Assembly (NCBI GenBank): GCA_914767715.1
Contig: OU612067.1
Coordinates: 2,418,001-2,482,000 of the forward strand
Source: Membranipora membranacea
Lineage: Eukaryota; Bryozoa; Gymnolaemata; Cheilostomatida; Membraniporidae
Reading direction: 5' to 3'
Length of the DNA: 64,000 nt
The translations under genes and the position numbers were made by a program. The notes beneath the pieces were generated by a model, which was not told where the DNA came from, made no database searches, and saw only the letters and a list, made by a program, of their open reading frames with translations. Positions 53,561 to 64,000 of this stretch are shown here, piece by piece (the first letter of the stretch is position 1; each line of letters starts with the position of its first letter).

Positions 53561-54790
53561 AAGTATACACTATATACTAGGGCTGGAACGGGTTCACAAA
53601 ATCGGCACTGGGTTGGGTTTTCGGGTTCAGCCATCTTTCAGACCCAGGTCGGGTTCGAGTATATGGGAAACAGCGCTACTGAACCTGTTTTCTGCCTAGC
53701 TCTGGTAAAACATTTGGTTTATATCCAACACAGAATACACAAAGTAGGGCAGTTCAAGCAAAGCATCGATCAATGTGGGACAATTGATAGACTTCTAGTC
53801 ATCAGAAATAGGAAATGTCTGTCTACTGACATAAATCATAAAATGATATAACTCATTATAAAAACCCAGATAACCCATAGCCTCTGTATCCTAGCATAAA
53901 ATGAAAGTAACATGGTGTATAGCTTGAAGTTTGGAGAATTAAAAAAAACTTGGAAATCAGTTTTTAGGTTTAATACATAATGAATTATGGACCATCAAAA
54001 TTATTGAAATTGGCAGGTATCCAGATTGATGATTTTCCCCAGTGAATCGAAGACCCGCAGGCACTATAGCTATCAATAAATTATTCCCTCTGTATGTCCT
54101 CACTATGTGACTATATACTACATAACTATATAGTACAATATACAGACAGTCAGTGCTAGGAAGGAAATCTAAAACATGCACCTAATCTTTTCACTCTGAT
54201 CGGCAAGTTTTATTATCACATAATTATGGTGAACATTAGGCTGTTTTTAATAAATTTTATTCAAGGATAGGAGGGTTAGTACCTGATATTGTGTGTAGAA
54301 AGCAGCAGCCAAAAATCACCAAGGAAAAATAAAAAGTATTATTTACCTTTTTCGCTGTTAGCTGTACTTGTTATCTGGTGACTGTTCTGATTACAGTGAC
54401 TAGGTTCAATGTATAAATATTATGTTTTGCCGTAATTGGGCAATACATGTCTCTAGAAATTTCTCCGAAAGCAGGTGAAATTCAGAGAAATTACTAATTA
54501 GTAATTCGCTATCATAGGTTAGTAATCCATAATTCCAGGGGAGGCAGGGACACTCCGCTTTCCCTATAATGCTGAATAGAGTGAACTAAAAATGCTATGA
54601 ATGAATATCCCATATCAGAATCAATTCATTCGGGACTTCCATTTGCTATTAATATTTCAAAACACATGGGAGACTGGGCACTGGGAGGAGGAGCTTACAA
54701 TACCCAACCTGGTGTTTCTTCACACCCCGGGTATTTGCGCCTCCCCTACCAGTTGTTCTAAACTACAACCCTGAAATGATAATTCTAAAT
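53560..54790. other. Non-coding interval
   Basis: Begins with a G-rich patch of repeated GGGTT and GGGTTCG words (53590-53660) that could be a decayed transposon end (TAGGGCTGGAACGGGT). Otherwise nothing recognised. Confidence 0.3.
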
Positions 54791-54796
54791 CAAAAG

Positions 54797-55402
54797 GGTA
54801 GAACAAAATAACAGGGATAAGTGTTATTATTTTGAAGCAAGATAACACCACAATATCACATCAATCAAATTATAAAAAAATTCTTCAAAAGCAGCTTGAA
54901 TTCAGAGAAACTGTAAATATTAATTATCCACTAAATGCATATATTCCAATGTAATATTGACCAGATTTTGGGTGAAGGAGGGAAGGGGGGGGGTACTGCC
55001 TTCCCTAGAGAGTTCTATAAGTGACCTGAGCTCCTAATGGATTTGTATTTGCTGTTTATTTACTTAAAATGTTTGGGGGATTGTTTCCTCTCCTATCATT
55101 CAAAGAAGAACAGCTCTCAAACGCCAAATAGAGCACAAAACCAAACGAGAGTAATTCCATACAAATTTCATCTTGATTGCTTTATGTATCCCAAGAACGC
55201 TGGTCAATTCTATAAAGAACCAAATAGAATCAGTTGTACACAATAATAACCAAAGTCATATTCAAAAATCCTGCTGCTGCTATTATTCTTGAATTTCCAC
55301 CGTGGTCCACTTTGAAATTTCCTAGCTTAGGTGAGTCTGATTCCAGCTTCGGTTTAATGGTTGTCCGACAATAGTTTGGCAGCAATTGGTGGCGGTCATC
55401 AA
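54797..55402 (+). repeat. Dispersed 0.54-kb repeat, copy 2 with about 90-bp insertion
   Basis: Same sequence and orientation as 50457-50993, plus an extra block at about 55163-55250 (TTTCATCTTGATTGC to AACCAAAG) that copy 1 lacks. Identity by eye is roughly 85-90 percent outside that block. Confidence 0.75.
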
Positions 55403-55699
55403 TGTGGTGATATGGTGGCGGTCAGAAATATCTTATCATAAAATTAAACAGATTACTTTTTACCAATACTCCTTAGTTCTGAACTGAAAATATTTTTATA
55501 AAACATTGTGTGATTTCTTCGCTATTATTGAGCTTTGGTTAATGTCCTGGAGTTTTCCTATGATAAGAATGGTGTTAGGTTTTCTGCATCTATTTCACCC
55601 ATATACATTTGCAACATTTCACTCTTCCAGCCTGTTCAGTGTTCTGACGTATGTGACCAGAAAACAGAGTATGATGGTACCTATAGTTTATTCTGAAAA

Positions 55700-56365
55700 A
55701 GAGATGCAAAGCAAAGCAAAGCAAACTTTCTGCATGCCTACAAGACAAACATCATCTCTGTCATCAGATATGCCGCGCCAGTATGGATTCCATTTATCTC
55801 ACAAACTAATCAGGAGCTGATAGAAACGAAGAGAAACTGGGCTAAACCACTATGATGAAAGACTCGAACTGGCAATCACATGCTACCGAACCTTCATCGA
55901 GGGTGGCATCATGCACCATCTGCCAATTATATATGAACACCTAAATGAAAAAGAAAAAGCCGACCTCGACCACATCACCGAAATGGCGAGCAAACTATCT
56001 AACATCGGACTTCCCCCTCTCCTAACAACTGTAGCTGGGCGCATTAAGACCAAAGCGCTCCGCATGGTGGCCGGCAGTTATAGTCCTGTTCTTAAACTAG
56101 ACACTCTCCCCTATGGGCACTATAAAACGCTCAGACACAGGACTAACTGCCGTAAACATTGTTATCGTAATATAGCCGCCAAAGTCCTCAACAGTGCATT
56201 ATTTTAGTCTTTTGTATTTTTATACTTTTATTCTCCTTTTACAATAAGTAGTCTTATACACTTTTTTAATTTTGTGCATTTTTAGACAGAGCTCAAATCT
56301 TTCAGACAGCACGACTGAGAAGTTTTATCGTTCATGCCAATGAATCAATAAAGGTACATACATAC
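55700..56365 (+). pseudogene. Non-LTR retrotransposon ORF2 C-terminus and 3' tail
   Basis: Reads YKTNIISVIRYAAPVWIPF (about 55738-55795), the post-RT motif of many LINE ORF2 proteins. After a frame break it continues 55850-56207 with a C-terminal part (FIEGGIMHHLPIIYEHLNEK; LPPLLTTVAGRIKTKALRM; HRTNCRKHCYRNIAAKVLNS) ending at TAG 56205-56207. A short 3' UTR with AATAAA (56346-56351) and an ACATACATAC tail at 56355-56365 follow. The element is 5' truncated; clade uncertain. Confidence 0.7.
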
Positions 56366-56476
56366 ACTAACATCTAGCCACTCTATGATGACCTACAAAT
56401 GGCATGCATCATCTAATGCCAAAACAAACAATCCAAGCATCAATATCTGCTGCTTAAATACCGCGTATCAACAATA

Positions 56477-56492
56477 CCCCCCCCCCCCCCCC
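56477..56492. repeat. C16 homopolymer
   Basis: Sixteen consecutive C. Its length is likely unreliable in any assembly. Confidence 0.9.
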
Positions 56493-56599
56493 GGTGCAAA
56501 CAGCAGTAGCCCTATGATCCCTCACCACACTGCTCTTGCGAACAAAAGTCTGTTTGTTAAGTTCGGCAAATTGAAATATAATGATTTTTGATTAATTTT

Positions 56600-57380
56600 A
56601 TAATTAATTTTTATTACAACACCAAATTTTTATTATGTGAATCAGATCAATTGATTGATCAATAAAGTAATCATCAATCAATGATTCTGATTTTGATTCC
56701 AACTAATGCAGATGTGCAGAATAATCTGGTTCAACAAAAGAATACCTCATCCTACCATGCTATCCAAGAGCAAATGTTAAAGTTGCCTTCCACCTGAGAT
56801 GCACAGGACGTGAAATATGGGGCACAAAATTACGTTTTGTTTATAATGGAAAAACTGACAGGAATCATCAATATTTATAACCAAAGCTTCTAAGCGGTAA
56901 TGCACTGGAAACAACCTGTTGCAAAATACTTCCCACAAAATTTAGATTTATTTACAAAAGTAAAATAATTTTGTGACACACGGGGCATAAAATTATCAAA
57001 ACATGGAGACATCTTGACTTAGTAATACCCCTACTGAATTGGAGCTACATTGATTTCAAATAACAAATACTGTAGGATAACACTGTGTGACACAAAATTC
57101 TCTTATCCTATTGTGTTCGCCTTAATACTCAAGCGACTTATCAGCTGTGACAGCAGGACACTAAATTTCACTCTGATTACAGTGGTTGTACTAATAGATA
57201 CATGAAAAATAACAACAACAAAAAAACAATGATGGACTGCTAAGGACTACTAACATAAAATTGCTAGAAATTAAGGAAATTCTGACCATAGATAAAAGAA
57301 AATACTAGCAGCAGGCTCGAACCTCTAAGCCGAGTCAAGCAAAAATTTTTCCTTTCCTTATGATCTCAAATTTAGTTCCA
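56600..57380. other. Non-coding interval
   Basis: No gene or repeat recognised, apart from a TTGATTGATCAATAAAG patch near 56650. Confidence 0.35.
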
Positions 57381-57389
57381 GATGGAGGA

Positions 57390-57715
57390 ACGAAACTATT
57401 TTCAAACATGTTTTGCAATTGGATTGGTCCCAATCAAATAAGTAGTCCACTCCCAAATCGAATGAAGACTGCTTTCGATTTCCATGATGAAAAAAACATC
57501 AGAAATTAACTGCTGCGGCCAGGAAATCAACGCAGGCCATGGCATGCAAATCATTGTGACTAAGAGCGCTATCCATTCATCTACGCCGCTGATTCCCCAA
57601 TTCGAATGAATAAACGCAACCAATGCTAATTGCTATTCTCGTGTATCGATTGGCCCTCACATCGATGTCACATCGACACATGGGAACATAGTGAATAGCA
57701 CATTTTATTTGGGAA
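57390..57715 (-). mobile_element. tRNA-related SINE, family B, copy 1
   Basis: Minus-strand element about 320 bp long with a decayed tRNA-like centre (CGTAGATGAATGGATAGCGC as A-box region; CTGGCCGCAGCAG end at about 57509-57521). It is flanked by sequence shared with 58.5 kb: GAATGAAGACT and ATTTCCAT on one side, TATCGATTGG...CATGGGAACATAGTGAATAG on the other. Confidence 0.6.
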
Positions 57716-58499
57716 TTATTCTCATCAATTAATGTGTGTGACTTTTTTTTTGTCCCTGCCCTACGCACAACATTGCACCATCGGGCTATTATGGGTTTAC
57801 AGCTGGTGTCATGCTTAACTCTAATGACTTTTAATCAAAAGCGCTGAAATGACAGCAGACCGTTGTCTGACATTACCATCAATGATCTGTTTCATTATTT
57901 CAACTCGCTGATTCCCACTTTTAGGAAAGTTTTAAATTATAACTACATAATAGAATTATTTTTAATGACTCTAATAATCATCTTCTTGAACAGCCAGCAA
58001 TTTTAGGACAAAACATTGTCACTAAGGAGAGACGTCACAGCCAGTGATCTAAGTGGACTTTTTTTTCCTTGTGGGTACTCTACTCTCTAGGTTGAAAATC
58101 GTTTTGAGAATATTTTGCAATTGCTAGATCAAATTATACAGAAATATGGATCTGTAATAGTATGATTGATATCTGGACAAAAGAGACAACTTGACACTGT
58201 TTTTGAACAGAATCCAGTGGGAACTGTGTTCTAAAGGTTCCTCCTTTATATTTTTTTTGCGGGAACTCAGTTCTCACCAATTCCCATTCACTCAGAACAC
58301 TGGTCACAGCTTCTTTAATTCTTTATATTATGACAAGAACTTTTTATGAAGGTTGAAAGATTTTTTCCAGAGCACACCGTGATCAATCTGTATTATCACA
58401 TTTTAAAACTGTCGTTCATACACGCCATTCAATGTGAGTTACTCCCATTAGACTTGATTATTTAAAAATTACAAAGTTTTCCATGTGGAAAGATGAGGC

Positions 58500-58826
58500 A
58501 ATCACTATGGTTCCATGCCTCGAATGAGTGGTCCAATTCCATTTTGAATAATGAATGCTAACAATTTCCATAATGGGAAAAACATGAAAATTATCTGCTG
58601 CGGCCAGTACTCAAACCTGGATCTCCCGCATCATATCCCTTTGCAGGATTTGTGTGCAAGTGCTCTAACCAATTCAGCCACACCGCCTAATTGGAATGTT
58701 TTGATTCAACACGTGTCTGTATTCGCATCAAAAAAGCGGAAGTTGACTTAAAGGTCATTCCAATGTATCGATCAAGCTTAAAACTGGTGTCAAATTGATC
58801 TATGGAAACATAGTGAATGACTCTTT
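58500..58826 (-). mobile_element. tRNA-related SINE, family B, copy 2
   Basis: Better preserved copy. The minus strand reads GTGGCTGAATTGGTTAGAGC (A box, 58661-58683) and CCAGGTTTGAGTACTGGCC (B box, about 58602-58620). The same flanks as copy 1 are present: GGTCCAATTCC and CCATAATGGGAAAAACATG on the left, TATCGATCA...ATGGAAACATAGTGAATG on the right. The tRNA part sits in the middle rather than at the 5' end. Confidence 0.65.
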
Positions 58827-58982
58827 GCTCAAAACAAGCTGAAAGATAATACAAGATAATCTAAAAGCTTCTCTTTGTAAACTACTATTCATAGCATTAT
58901 TCATCTAGCTTTCATAAATTAGCAGTGGATATATGTAGGTTCTATTGTTGAGGTAACCAGTTCTCAAAATCACTTACTCAAA

Positions 58983-59045
58983 ATGTATATTTCTATCAAC
59001 GAGTGAGTGATCCAATTTCGATTTTGGCTGTTTTTAATCGAAAGA
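58983..59045 (-). repeat. Fragment of SINE family B
   Basis: AACGAGTGAGTGATCCAATTT resembles the left flank of the family-B copies. Too short to orient with certainty. Confidence 0.4.
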
Positions 59046-59324
59046 AGAAATGATTTGAGGTGTTTAAATCCATTGACTAGAATTTGTGATTTAGTATTAT
59101 AAAAATTATTAGTGATTCATTATTATCTAGCTAGATCATGACATGTGCATCAGATTTTTCTGTATTATTTTTCAATCGAAATTTGAGATTTCCTGCTGCT
59201 AGGTTTCAGCAGTATGTCCTTTAAAAGTTCATATCTTGCAGTATGGAGACTAACAACAACTTGTGGGTTACTCACCGAGCCTTTGATCTCAACGACTGAT
59301 TGTTTGGGACAGGAGGTAGGAGTA

Positions 59325-59568
59325 GGAGGTAGCTCAGTTGGTTAGAGCGCCTGCCTTCTGACACGCAAGCATTGGAGGTCTCGGGTTCAAACCTCTCTGC
59401 AGTCTACTGACTACTGGGCATAGTTGACGCCCCAGGTGTGCTCCGACCTGCCTGCAAACTGAGAGCAACTTGGCGCCGAACATGGCGGCCGCGCCCTTAA
59501 GGCACATGTATTTCTCAGTCTTCGGACAGAGACAAACTTGCGATTTTAACCCACATTTTAACCCACAT
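59325..59568 (+). mobile_element. tRNA-derived SINE, family C
   Basis: tRNA-like head GGTAGCTCAGTTGGTTAGAG (A box) and TCGGGTTCAAACC (B box, 59381-59393), then an unrelated body (TGGCGCCGAACATGGCGG) and a tail of two tandem ATTTTAACCCAC units (59543-59566). No 3' acceptor strand pairs with the 5' GGAGGTA, so it is not a functional tRNA gene. Confidence 0.75.
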
Positions 59569-60616
59569 ATGAGCTGTCAAGCTTTTTCTGAAGTGAATCG
59601 ATTAGCTTTAAATTAATCTGTTTCAGTACATGCGGCAGGGTGGTGGTTTCAGGCCTGTTTTCCATTTCATGTAGGCTACAGGATGACTCGCTGCTATCAT
59701 TTGAGTTCTGTATGGACTTCTTACGCTTACTTTTAGGCACGTTTTCAGCAATCGTTGTATCAAATCTCAGTGAGAACATTATTTTGTCTAGCAGCTTAGC
59801 TGAGCTCAACGTCACGGCAACAATCAAATTTAATGGTTTCATGCTCCTTACATCACGATTGCTATTTACATCATGGTCCTTACATCCTTACTGACACATG
59901 CAGATCAAAATCCTCATAAATGAAGCTTTCATCATCACTTTCCTCACTATTGATACAATTGTGATTGTGGTAGGTGGGAGTTGTGCTCTGTTGTTTTATG
60001 ATAAGATAACTATTAACCATTCTGACAGAAATAGTTCGAAATGTCGCATATCTCTAGGGTTCACGGATAAATAACTCGATGAAGATGTGTATTCAGATAC
60101 AGTCCACTACAGTACCAGTTCCCATTTCACAAAAGTTGAATTTTCACAATTTATACAAAAAAGCACTGTAGGCCTACCTGTTACTCACATTTGGTAGGTT
60201 TTATTGAATATGCCAAAGGAAAATTGTAGGTTAAAAGCTCTTTTCAGGGGTTGAGTGATGATACATTCATTTCATTTTGAGCCAAGTTTCTGTTCCTACA
60301 ATTGTGTCAGGAGCGCTCCAGCATCATGATCAGAGGATTTTTGTTGTTGTTGATGCTCTGAAGGTTTAAGTTGACAACTTTGAGAGGACGATTTAATCGG
60401 TGATGATGTTGCTACGGGGTTAGGGTCTTGACTATCAATGCTAGGGATGGTATATTTTGTGCAATGAAAGGCTGCTGAATGTGTTTCATATATGTTAGTA
60501 TTGGTATCATGATCATTGAACAACACACAAGGTGCTTGAGAAAATTTGAAAACACATTGTAAGCATTCCCATCTCACAATTCTCAAGCTCTCGTAAATCC
60601 TGGTATTAATAGCCAT
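59558..60616 (-). other. Possible exons of an unidentified minus-strand gene
   Basis: Three coding-like pieces: 60616-60296 (Ser/Gln-rich, SQDPNPVATSSPIKSSSQS), about 59975-59900 (acidic, NSEESDDESFIYEDFDLHV with a GTAAGG donor after GTGTCA) and 59842-59558 (VPKSKRKKSIQNSNDSSES; LKQINLKLIDSLQKKLDSS). Frames and splice joins could not be reconciled, so this may be a dead gene or a transposon accessory protein. No domain recognised. Confidence 0.25.
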
Positions 60617-60756
60617 GAACTTTGGATGGAACCATATATCGCACCTGTCTCATGCCACTCCTTTCTGATCTGACCTGACAGCTTTTTTAGACTACATATA
60701 TACCACATGGGAATCTTATACCTGGCCCAGGGTTTTGTTTCATATCTTTAGATAGA

Positions 60757-60783
60757 ATCAAGGAGTAATTGTTACTCCTTGAT
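60757..60783. repeat. Palindrome ATCAAGGAGTAA...TTACTCCTTGAT
   Basis: Perfect 12-bp arms with a TTG spacer. Shares the AAGGAGT core with 21050-21119 and 42001-42027. Confidence 0.6.
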
Positions 60784-60849
60784 AAAATCAACACAACAGG
60801 GAAATGGCTATGGCCTGGTTATGACTGATATGCCAGAGAGAAGATTGCC

Positions 60850-62250
60850 TACTACGTATTTTTCCAAGTGTTCCTCCCACCTCGTAGTTTCTTGTTAATG
60901 AAATGGTGTGTATGACCTGCTGTTAAACAAGGCACATGACCACCACTCCCAAAAAGCTCTGGTGGTATGTTTCTGTTCTGGTGGTTCTCTCTGATGGTGT
61001 TGGTTAAGGATCCAACCATCACCATGAACAGGAATGCTTTGGTTGCCACTGAGAACACCATTTCGCGTTTCCGGGAAATGGTGGAAAAATTTACTCTGGG
61101 AAACCTGGGCTGGGAATCCAATTCTCTCCCAAATAGAGACAGGTTTCCAATCAAGGAGTCAAACCAACGACTCAGATATCCTTCTCTTCAGTTTCCAGCC
61201 ACCACATGATCTCCACTGTTAGATTTCACCGGCTTAATTTTGAACAGAGAGATCTTTTTTCACTTCTTGCTCAAATGAAACTGGAAACCGTCCTCTACCT
61301 ATTCCACAGATCTACTCCAAAACACGGTTCTCTGGCAATGTTTGATTTATGATAGAGAAGATACATCTAACTCTCATAGTCTCTGGCATCAAATTAAATT
61401 GGGACATCCCTCCCCTGAGTATTTTCAATTTTATTTGCAAGACTCCCTCCTAAGCTATGTTGTTCATACATACCTTATTTGATGGATTTAGACATAAGGC
61501 CTATGCAGCTTATTCCTTAAAGGGCAACCAAGGTTTCGCAGCAATGCGATAATGGGTAGGAAATAATGTGCTGGGCAGCATCAGCTTTGTGCATTACGCG
61601 ATGCACAACTCAAAGTAGTTGCTGACTCTAAGCTGGGTAACACTCCAGTTTAGGGGAGGTTCCAAGACTTTGCTGTAATAATTATAGAGCACAGGCTAAA
61701 TAATAACAGGAACAGGAAACTGCTATGTGGTATTCTCTTTTAGCTGAGTTTGAGTACCTGATGGAAGAAATGTTTCACAAGAATTCTGGCTGAATAATCA
61801 TCCGAATTATATTTTGTCTTTTTCCCCATGCAGAAGGTGCAATCTGCTATTAATCAATGGCCATCAATGAGAAGTTGTTTGAAACCTTGGTTGCCCTTTA
61901 ATATGGCCCTCTGTAAATCAAACTTGTGTTTATGAACTGGGGTTATCACGCATTTTATTGCATCTGTGGGAGCTGGAAAAAGAAATTTGGATTTAAGAAA
62001 AATTGTTTGCTGATTGAGCTGTGGGTGACTTGATCCATCAGATGATACATATGTATATGAACAGCATAGAAGAGAGGCTCTACTATGAATTACCTTAAAA
62101 AAACAAGGAGGCCAGTCAAACATTACCAGAGTTTTAGAGAATAATTGTGACTTACTCTTAACTCTCGTCTCTTGTTCTGTATACCTTTATCTACGTACCT
62201 GGATACATACCTTGTCACATTTGTGTTCTTTTATTTCTACACAATGTCTA
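60850..62250. other. Intergenic DNA upstream of SLU7
   Basis: Frames here (for example 60852-61154 on minus, 60967-61209 on plus) overlap each other and show no domain. I find no gene. Confidence 0.3.
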
Positions 62251-62268
62251 TCTGTATGCCTGTACAGG

Positions 62269-62333
62269 CATGGGAACGTTCAACACTAACTCACAAATTC
62301 TTACATAATGAAGTTGAGAATGAAATTGTACTG
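62269..62333 (+). other. Candidate upstream (5' leader) exon of SLU7
   Basis: Acceptor CTGTACAG at 62261-62268 and a strong donor CTG/GTAAGT at 62333. Joined to the SLU7 first coding exon (acceptor AG at 62427-62428) the frame reads AWERSTLTHKF... and stops before long, so it would be leader sequence or a short upstream ORF. It could instead be a terminal exon of another gene. Confidence 0.35.
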
Positions 62334-62445
62334 GTAAGTCGGTCTCTCATTTAGAAGCTTCTAATCTCTGTTGCCCTCCCCGCTCTCATCATTCAAGATT
62401 ATCTTCTGTTATGTCATCTGTTATTCAGGCTGACACCAAAACGAG

Positions 62446-63641
62446 ATGTCGTTTGTTCTGAACGAGCCGCCGTCTCTGATCGCTAAAGAGGCGAGGCAGA
62501 GGGCTGCAGAGGGTGAAGATGACGAACCTAAGAAGAAGACCAGAGAGGATTATAAGAAGCAGAAGGAGCTGGAGGAGGCTCGTAAAGCTGGTACTGTACC
62601 TGCTATGCAAGATGAGTCCGGCAAGTAAGTGTGCTGAGCTGTAATAGCTCCATATACTTTTCATTTTAGCTGTGTTATGTAAGTAAGATTCCATTGCAAC
62701 TTCCACAGAAACCGTAAGGTTTATAATTGAATAGTTTTACATGAATAAAAAGAAAAAAATTCAAAAATGTAGTGTGACACTGTTGTATGCATGTACCAAA
62801 ACCTAGATAACATATTTCAGTCGGGAATGTTGATGATCAATTGCCTAAAATTGACTTGACAAATCCAGAGATGAGTGATTTTTATATGTTGAGGTGCAAA
62901 ATCTTCTGTGTTATATGGGACTTATAACAAAAATCGAGCCACTGTCACACTGCAGCAAGGAAACAGGGCTTCGTAACATCTGAACCTGTGAAGGAGAAGC
63001 TGTTAGACTACCGAACATGATATATTTGTGTTACAGGGACATCAATCCTCATATCCCACAGTATATTATGAATGCACCCTGGTACATCCAGTCTAAGGTA
63101 CCAACACTGAGCCATCAGAGGATACATGACGAAAAGAAGAAAATATTCGCTAAATTAGAGAAATGGCAGAAGAAGGGTTTGAAAGATGGACCTGTAGCCA
63201 CAAAGTTCAGGAAAGGCGCCTGTGAGAACTGCGGTGCCATGACTCACAAGAAGAGAGATTGTTTAGAGGTAAGCTAGTTTTGTTGTCAATGTGCTATATT
63301 TTATATGTTTTGTGAGGTCTTGTTAACTGCTTAGGTTTTGTTGTATGGTGTAACAATAATCCAGATGAATGTTTGTAAATACCACTGATAATTTATAGCA
63401 GTTTGAAATGGTTGGAGAGTGGCAGATAGGACAAATATCAAACAATGTCCTGCTGCATATTTTCATACCTAGTCCGAGATGTGTCCACCATGGATTATAA
63501 TAATGGACTGTATATTTTAGAGACCACGAAAAGTTTTGGCGAAATTTTCTGGAGAGGAAATTGCTCCAGATGAGCACATTCCACACGATCTGAATTTTGA
63601 CTACGAAGGGAAGCGAGATGAGTGGAAATCTTATGACACAG
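62446..63641 (+). CDS. SLU7: Pre-mRNA splicing factor SLU7, 5' part (3' end outside window)
   Basis: SLU7 is a nuclear second-step splicing factor that helps choose the 3' splice site. Coding exons seen: 62446-62624, 63037-63268 and 63521-63641, with phases agreeing (2, 0, 1) and GT-AG borders; the last donor leads out of the window. The first exon reads [12 protein letters not shown] and [19 protein letters not shown], the second [20 protein letters not shown] and the zinc knuckle [14 protein letters not shown] (C-x2-C-x4-H-x4-C, about residues 121-134), the third [19 protein letters not shown] and [10 protein letters not shown]. These are the conserved SLU7 landmarks in order. ATG 62446 lies 18 bp after an intron acceptor, so the gene has a spliced leader exon. 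177 complete codons are visible, roughly a third of the usual protein. Confidence 0.95.
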
Positions 63642-64000
63642 GTGAGAAAACAACCCTCTTTTGGAAGATAAGTAAATTGTGTCAACAAGCGCCAGAAAGA
63701 TCAGGCTTATAATATCCTGATCGAATTGATAGTAAACCTGGTTTTGGCGACCAGTACTACAACTCTTAGAACTAATCACCAATGAAGATGCAGACACAAC
63801 CAGTGTTTTTCAAAATATCGATATAAAATTGACATTTCTATTTCACATCCCTCCTGTCAATATGTGATACAATAATCTTGGTGTAAAATAGAACATGAAA
63901 TTGAGCTAATGCAGGTGCCCTAACTGTTGTTTAAATGTAATTTAAGGCGATATAGGATCTCATGTACTCCGTCTCAGATTAGTTCATTGCATTTTATAAA

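Noticed and set aside
59325-59400. Functional tRNA gene
   Set aside because: A and B boxes are good, but there is no acceptor-stem complement to the 5' GGAGGTA, the T stem does not pair, and a SINE body with a tandem tail follows.
1-64000. Viral insertion or toxin gene
   Set aside because: No capsid, envelope, viral polymerase or toxin motif was recognised; all reverse transcriptases are of the non-LTR retrotransposon type.

Overview
The window reads as AT-rich nuclear DNA of an invertebrate animal. Evidence: genes are cut by many short GT-AG introns, there is an innexin (a metazoan gap-junction family), and about a third of the sequence is decayed transposable elements, including three different non-LTR retrotransposons, MULE-like, PIF/Harbinger and hAT DNA transposons, tRNA-derived SINEs and foldback MITEs. 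The first extracellular loop of the innexin (TKQYVGDPI, two Cys per loop) looks most like protostome/lophotrochozoan innexins, but this is inference and the species is not identified.

Layout. 1-4.1 kb: non-LTR element on + (ORF1 open from the window edge; ORF2 endonuclease plus reverse transcriptase, broken by an internal deletion). 4.4-12.4 kb: nested transposon graveyard, mostly on -, with a hAT C-terminus, a CR1-like LINE, MULE-like and PIF/Harbinger transposase relics. 12.4-19.2 kb: relics and poorly coding DNA, with one possible small gene. 19.2-22 kb: a second, collinear copy of the MULE/Harbinger composite. 22.9-27.7 kb: a long L1/Tx1-like LINE on - with CCHC knuckles and a tandem palindromic 5' region. 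28.0-29.3 kb: possible small multi-exon gene on -. 30.9-41.8 kb: an 18-coding-exon gene on + that I could assemble with all splice phases agreeing, encoding an 870-residue soluble guanylate cyclase-like protein. 42.7-45.4 kb: a 4-coding-exon innexin on +. 45.4-46.7 kb: 1.3-kb foldback element. 46.8-62.2 kb: gene-poor DNA with satellites, SINEs, MITEs and a LINE 3' end. 62.4 kb to the edge: the first three coding exons of the splicing factor SLU7.

The most interesting locus is the cyclase. Its H-NOX domain keeps a His at the heme-ligand position (H106) but not the Y-x-S-x-R heme-propionate motif (Y136-x-A-x-K140). Its cyclase domain keeps both metal Asp and the guanine-selecting Glu but replaces the transition-state Asn and Arg with Glu799 and Lys803, the Lys being shared with vertebrate alpha subunits. 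About 150 low-complexity residues separate the signalling helix from the catalytic domain. It looks like an alpha-type catalytic half joined to a beta-like heme-His sensor, so it probably needs a partner subunit. The innexin follows 845 bp downstream on the same strand, and its stop codon lies 61 bp before the long inverted repeat, which could place a dsRNA hairpin in its 3' UTR.

Exon coordinates come from reading splice sites and frame by eye. No homology search was possible, so family names rest on recognised motifs.
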